Under the pieces are notes generated by a model. That model was not told the origin of the DNA. It ran no database searches and was given only the letters and a program-made list of their open reading frames with translations. Both the position numbers and the translations under genes were made by a program. Below, one piece after another: positions 61,969-64,000 of a stretch of DNA of 64,000 nucleotides; position 1 is the stretch's first letter; every line of letters begins with the position of its first letter. Source of the stretch: an uncultured Rikenellaceae bacterium (GTDB lineage Bacteria; Bacteroidota; Bacteroidia; Bacteroidales; Rikenellaceae). The DNA is taken from assembly GCA_946486375.1 (NCBI GenBank), contig CAMLTW010000010.1, positions 1 to 64,000 of the forward strand, in the 5' to 3' direction.

Positions 61969-62924
61969 AGTTTCAGTCCGATTTCAACCGTGCGACGGGC
62001 GCCTCCGGTTCCAAACCTCGTTTCCACACCGTCAATGTAATATCGTCCGTCACGTTCATTATAAACGGGATCCTCGATTTCAGCCAGCAGAGTCGGAGCG
62101 GCAAAAGGATACAGGAACGTCTCGATTTTGCCTGTATAACCATCAAAACTGTATCGTTTCAGTTCGGCGGCAGCCAGGGCGGCCAGTTCCTCTTGGTCGG
62201 CTACATCGTAAAAATACAGTACCTTTTCCGTACCGTCTTCGGCTCCGACTTCCGCTTCGATTTTCGTCCCGTCTTTATGGATGCAAATGGCTTTGATTTT
62301 CAGCCTTCTATCATCGGCCCGGTGATATTTCAAATCGTCGTCCCCGATGACATTATAACGCAAGCGGTATTTGACCGTTTCGCCCCTGATTTTATCCGGT
62401 TCCCCGGCATACACGCGTCCGTCGAGGTCGAAAAAAACGGAAAGACCGTAGTCATTTTTTAACTTTGCAAGCACCCACGCTACGGGTTTGTTGTCTGCTA
62501 GAAACTCCGACAAAGTCAGCGAAGCGCAGTAACCCGCCTCAAGACCGCATTTCTTCAACATTCCGGCCAGCGTCGTTTTCCCTTGCAGGCTGACGCTTCT
62601 GTTGCGGGTGAGGTAGAAAGCGTCTTCACACACGATCTCGAGAGGTGTTTGCAAGTTCAATAGCTTGACAAATCCCCGAAATTCCAAAGTATACGAGCCA
62701 TTATATCCGAGGTAGATCTCTACCGGATCGCCGACGTTGACCGTTCGAGCCGTTTCGACACGGGTCGGAGGAGTGCCCTTCTGACGCAGGACTGCCGTGA
62801 CTGGAACTTTGACCGATGCCGTACCGGCCAGTTCATGCACGGAGTGCCTGACCGTTATTTCATGAACGCCTCCGAACTCCTTATCCCCGATGCGTACCTT
62901 ACTGCATAGTACCAACATAGTCAA
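61965..62924 (-). CDS. tail hub protein (late control gpD-like)
   Basis: The 319-residue protein has the gpD/gp27 hub pattern: VGDPVEIYLGYNGSYTLEFRGFVK, LQTPLEIVCEDAFYLTRN, DNKPVAWVLAKLKNDYGLSVFFD and the C-terminal YYIDGVETRFGTGGARRTVEIGLK. It joins the tail tube to the spike, as in contractile tails. It overlaps DUF6046 by 4 bases at its start. Confidence 0.78.
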   Translation of the reverse strand: MTMLVLCSKVRIGDKEFGGVHEITVRHSVHELAGTASVKVPVTAVLRQKGTPPTRVETARTVNVGDPVEIYLGYNGSYTLEFRGFVKLLNLQTPLEIVCEDAFYLTRNRSVSLQGKTTLAGMLKKCGLEAGYCASLTLSEFLADNKPVAWVLAKLKNDYGLSVFFDLDGRVYAGEPDKIRGETVKYRLRYNVIGDDDLKYHRADDRRLKIKAICIHKDGTKIEAEVGAEDGTEKVLYFYDVADQEELAALAAAELKRYSFDGYTGKIETFLYPFAAPTLLAEIEDPVYNERDGRYYIDGVETRFGTGGARRTVEIGLKL

Positions 62925-63532
62925 ATAATGTCAAGTTCAAAATCCTGATCGGTTACGCATTCGATGGTAACGGCCTGGCCATCTTCAACACCTGGTGTTG
63001 ACGGGTAGCCGATATCCGTAATAACAGCTTGACCGCCACCTAAAATCAGATCGGTAAGCGCCGATACCACCTCTACCGTTTCGTTGATTTCAAACAGTTC
63101 CTGCATTCGTATGATCGAATCGGCAGGATAGCTTCCATCTCCGGAAGAAATGAAGGCCGCCAGCGATATTTTATAATCGTTGACACTGACCAATTCCTTG
63201 ACCGACCCTTTGCGACCTACCAGCGGAGTTTCCACGATACTTTTACTACCGGTCACACTGATAACCGCATGCGGAAGTTCCATTTCCCCTTCCGGCAATG
63301 ACGGATGCTTAACAAACACCGGCATGAAATACCATTGGCCGAGTGCGTCCTGCTTGTAAAGTCGTGTGCCTTTGACGAATTCCTGCCGAAATATTGCAGA
63401 AGCTCCGGGCATAAAATCATCACCGACAAACTTCTTGTCGGGTCGCATGGAGAAAAAACCACGGGAATAAGGCACTCCCTTGTAACCCGTAACCGCCCCC
63501 AGCAGATCAGGGATGTTGTATTTATGCTTCAT
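62921..63532 (-). CDS. DUF6046 phage protein
   Basis: The 203-residue protein shows PDKKFVGDDFMPG, YFMPVFVKHPSLPEG, ITGSKSIVETPLVGRKGSVKE-type ends and FEINETVEVVSALTDLILGG. These mark the DUF6046 family of Bacteroidales prophage tails, where it sits between tape measure and hub. A role like a distal tail or tail-tube initiator (gp53/LysM-type) is inferred from position. It overlaps the upstream gene by 11 bases. Confidence 0.7.
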   Translation of the reverse strand: MKHKYNIPDLLGAVTGYKGVPYSRGFFSMRPDKKFVGDDFMPGASAIFRQEFVKGTRLYKQDALGQWYFMPVFVKHPSLPEGEMELPHAVISVTGSKSIVETPLVGRKGSVKELVSVNDYKISLAAFISSGDGSYPADSIIRMQELFEINETVEVVSALTDLILGGGQAVITDIGYPSTPGVEDGQAVTIECVTDQDFELDII

Positions 63533-64000
63533 AATCGTCTAAAACCTGTTTAAGCACATTCGCCACCTCGCTTTGAATTTGCCGATAGCCTTTACCGTCT
63601 GCGCTGGCAATATGGATTTCAATCTTATCGCAAAACCTAGCCACGTTGACCGTTTTTCCGGAGCGGATTTGCGCTGCATATTCAGTTTTGTCCGGATCGT
63701 GCTGCAACATGTTCTGCGGCAGCACCGTGGCAGCCATGGTCATCGGCATAGCGACCGAAACCGCTGCTGCCACAACCGGCCTCCAAAACGTCGACCGGCG
63801 CGAGGCAGCCGGTTCCAGAGACGCGGCACCTTTCAGGTTCGGAACCATCCTGCCCCCAGCCGGCACTTGCGATCTGACATCCTCTGCTCCGATTTGCGCA
63901 TAGCCGATTTCTCCAGCATCCAAAGCAAATGATCTGTAAGAAACAGAATCGCTCCAATCGGGTACGACTTTACGTAGGTCGAACATACCCAATTCGTTGC
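63522..64000 (-). CDS. tape measure protein, C-terminal part (partial)
   Basis: The reading frame stays open to the right edge of the window (the apparent start at 63992 is a TTG). The 159 visible residues include a hydrophobic helix (PVVAAAVSVAMPMTMAATVL) and end with KIEIHIASADGKGYRQIQSE and VANVLKQVLDDYE, the pattern of tape-measure C-termini in Bacteroidales prophages. This gene sets tail length; the body would lie beyond 64 kb. Confidence 0.7.
   Translation of the reverse strand, partial: NELGMFDLRKVVPDWSDSVSYRSFALDAGEIGYAQIGAEDVRSQVPAGGRMVPNLKGAASLEPAASRRSTFWRPVVAAAVSVAMPMTMAATVLPQNMLQHDPDKTEYAAQIRSGKTVNVARFCDKIEIHIASADGKGYRQIQSEVANVLKQVLDDYEA

Overview
The window is a piece of chromosome from an anaerobic gut-type member of the Bacteroidales, most likely Rikenellaceae (Alistipes-like). 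Three things point there: many genes start just downstream of the Bacteroidetes -7 element TAnnTTTG; lineage-typical gene sets are present (serC-serA-DUF1015, the carboxynorspermidine pathway, META-domain lipoproteins, Rho with a long disordered insert); and a cysteate synthase implies sulfonolipid synthesis. The family assignment is inference, the phylum is well supported. The DNA is GC-rich, so antisense frames are long; these were discarded.

Layout. 0-0.5 kb: a secreted beta-helix protein broken by a 68-bp tandem duplication. 0.6-3.3 kb: HIT protein and RelA/SpoT. 3.5-6.3 kb: metF, a periplasmic cupin, a secreted flavodoxin and a remnant of an FMN-reductase-like gene. 6.3-10.7 kb: typA divergent from aroB, a lipoprotein and a GIY-YIG/DUF4357 protein. 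10.8-14.4 kb: two META lipoproteins, tpiA, lysS. 14.6-17.6 kb: a beta-propeller lipoprotein in AT-richer DNA, a DUF3185 membrane protein and a WG-repeat lipoprotein. 17.6-20.1 kb: three GNAT-fold proteins (FemAB-like, GNAT, DUF2156). 20.2-24.6 kb: carboxynorspermidine dehydrogenase and decarboxylase, a LuxC-type acyl-CoA reductase, kdsB. 25-27.9 kb: rho and miaA.

27.9-33.2 kb is a six-gene carotenoid operon on the minus strand: crtB, idi, cruF-like hydratase, PlsC-type acyltransferase, GT2 glycosyltransferase, crtI. The gene set predicts an acyclic carotenoid that is hydrated, glycosylated and acylated, by steps that need no oxygen as substrate. 33.5 kb holds tRNA-Leu(UAA). 33.7-38.3 kb: D-lactate dehydrogenase family, DUF2693, a GH28 polygalacturonase and a lytic transglycosylase. 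38.4-43 kb: nitroreductase, TPR protein, nadD, gmk, yicC, MATE exporter. 43.3-48 kb: serC, serA, DUF1015, DUF6492. 48-55.3 kb (all minus): an (alpha/alpha)6 glycoside hydrolase, an FtsE-like ATPase, gyrB, a second MATE exporter and cysteate synthase. 55.6 kb: a secreted bile-salt-hydrolase family enzyme.

From about 57.7 kb to the right edge the window enters a contractile-tail prophage or tailocin, read right to left: tape-measure C-terminus, DUF6046, hub gpD, spike gpV, a small unknown, gp25/W, LysM/gpX, baseplate J, gpI-like, tail fibre. Between it and the bile-salt hydrolase lie a lipoprotein gene with its own promoter and the C-terminal stub of an outer-membrane phospholipase A, which marks a scarred junction. 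Tail sheath, tube, head and lysis genes would lie outside the window, so phage and tailocin cannot be told apart here.
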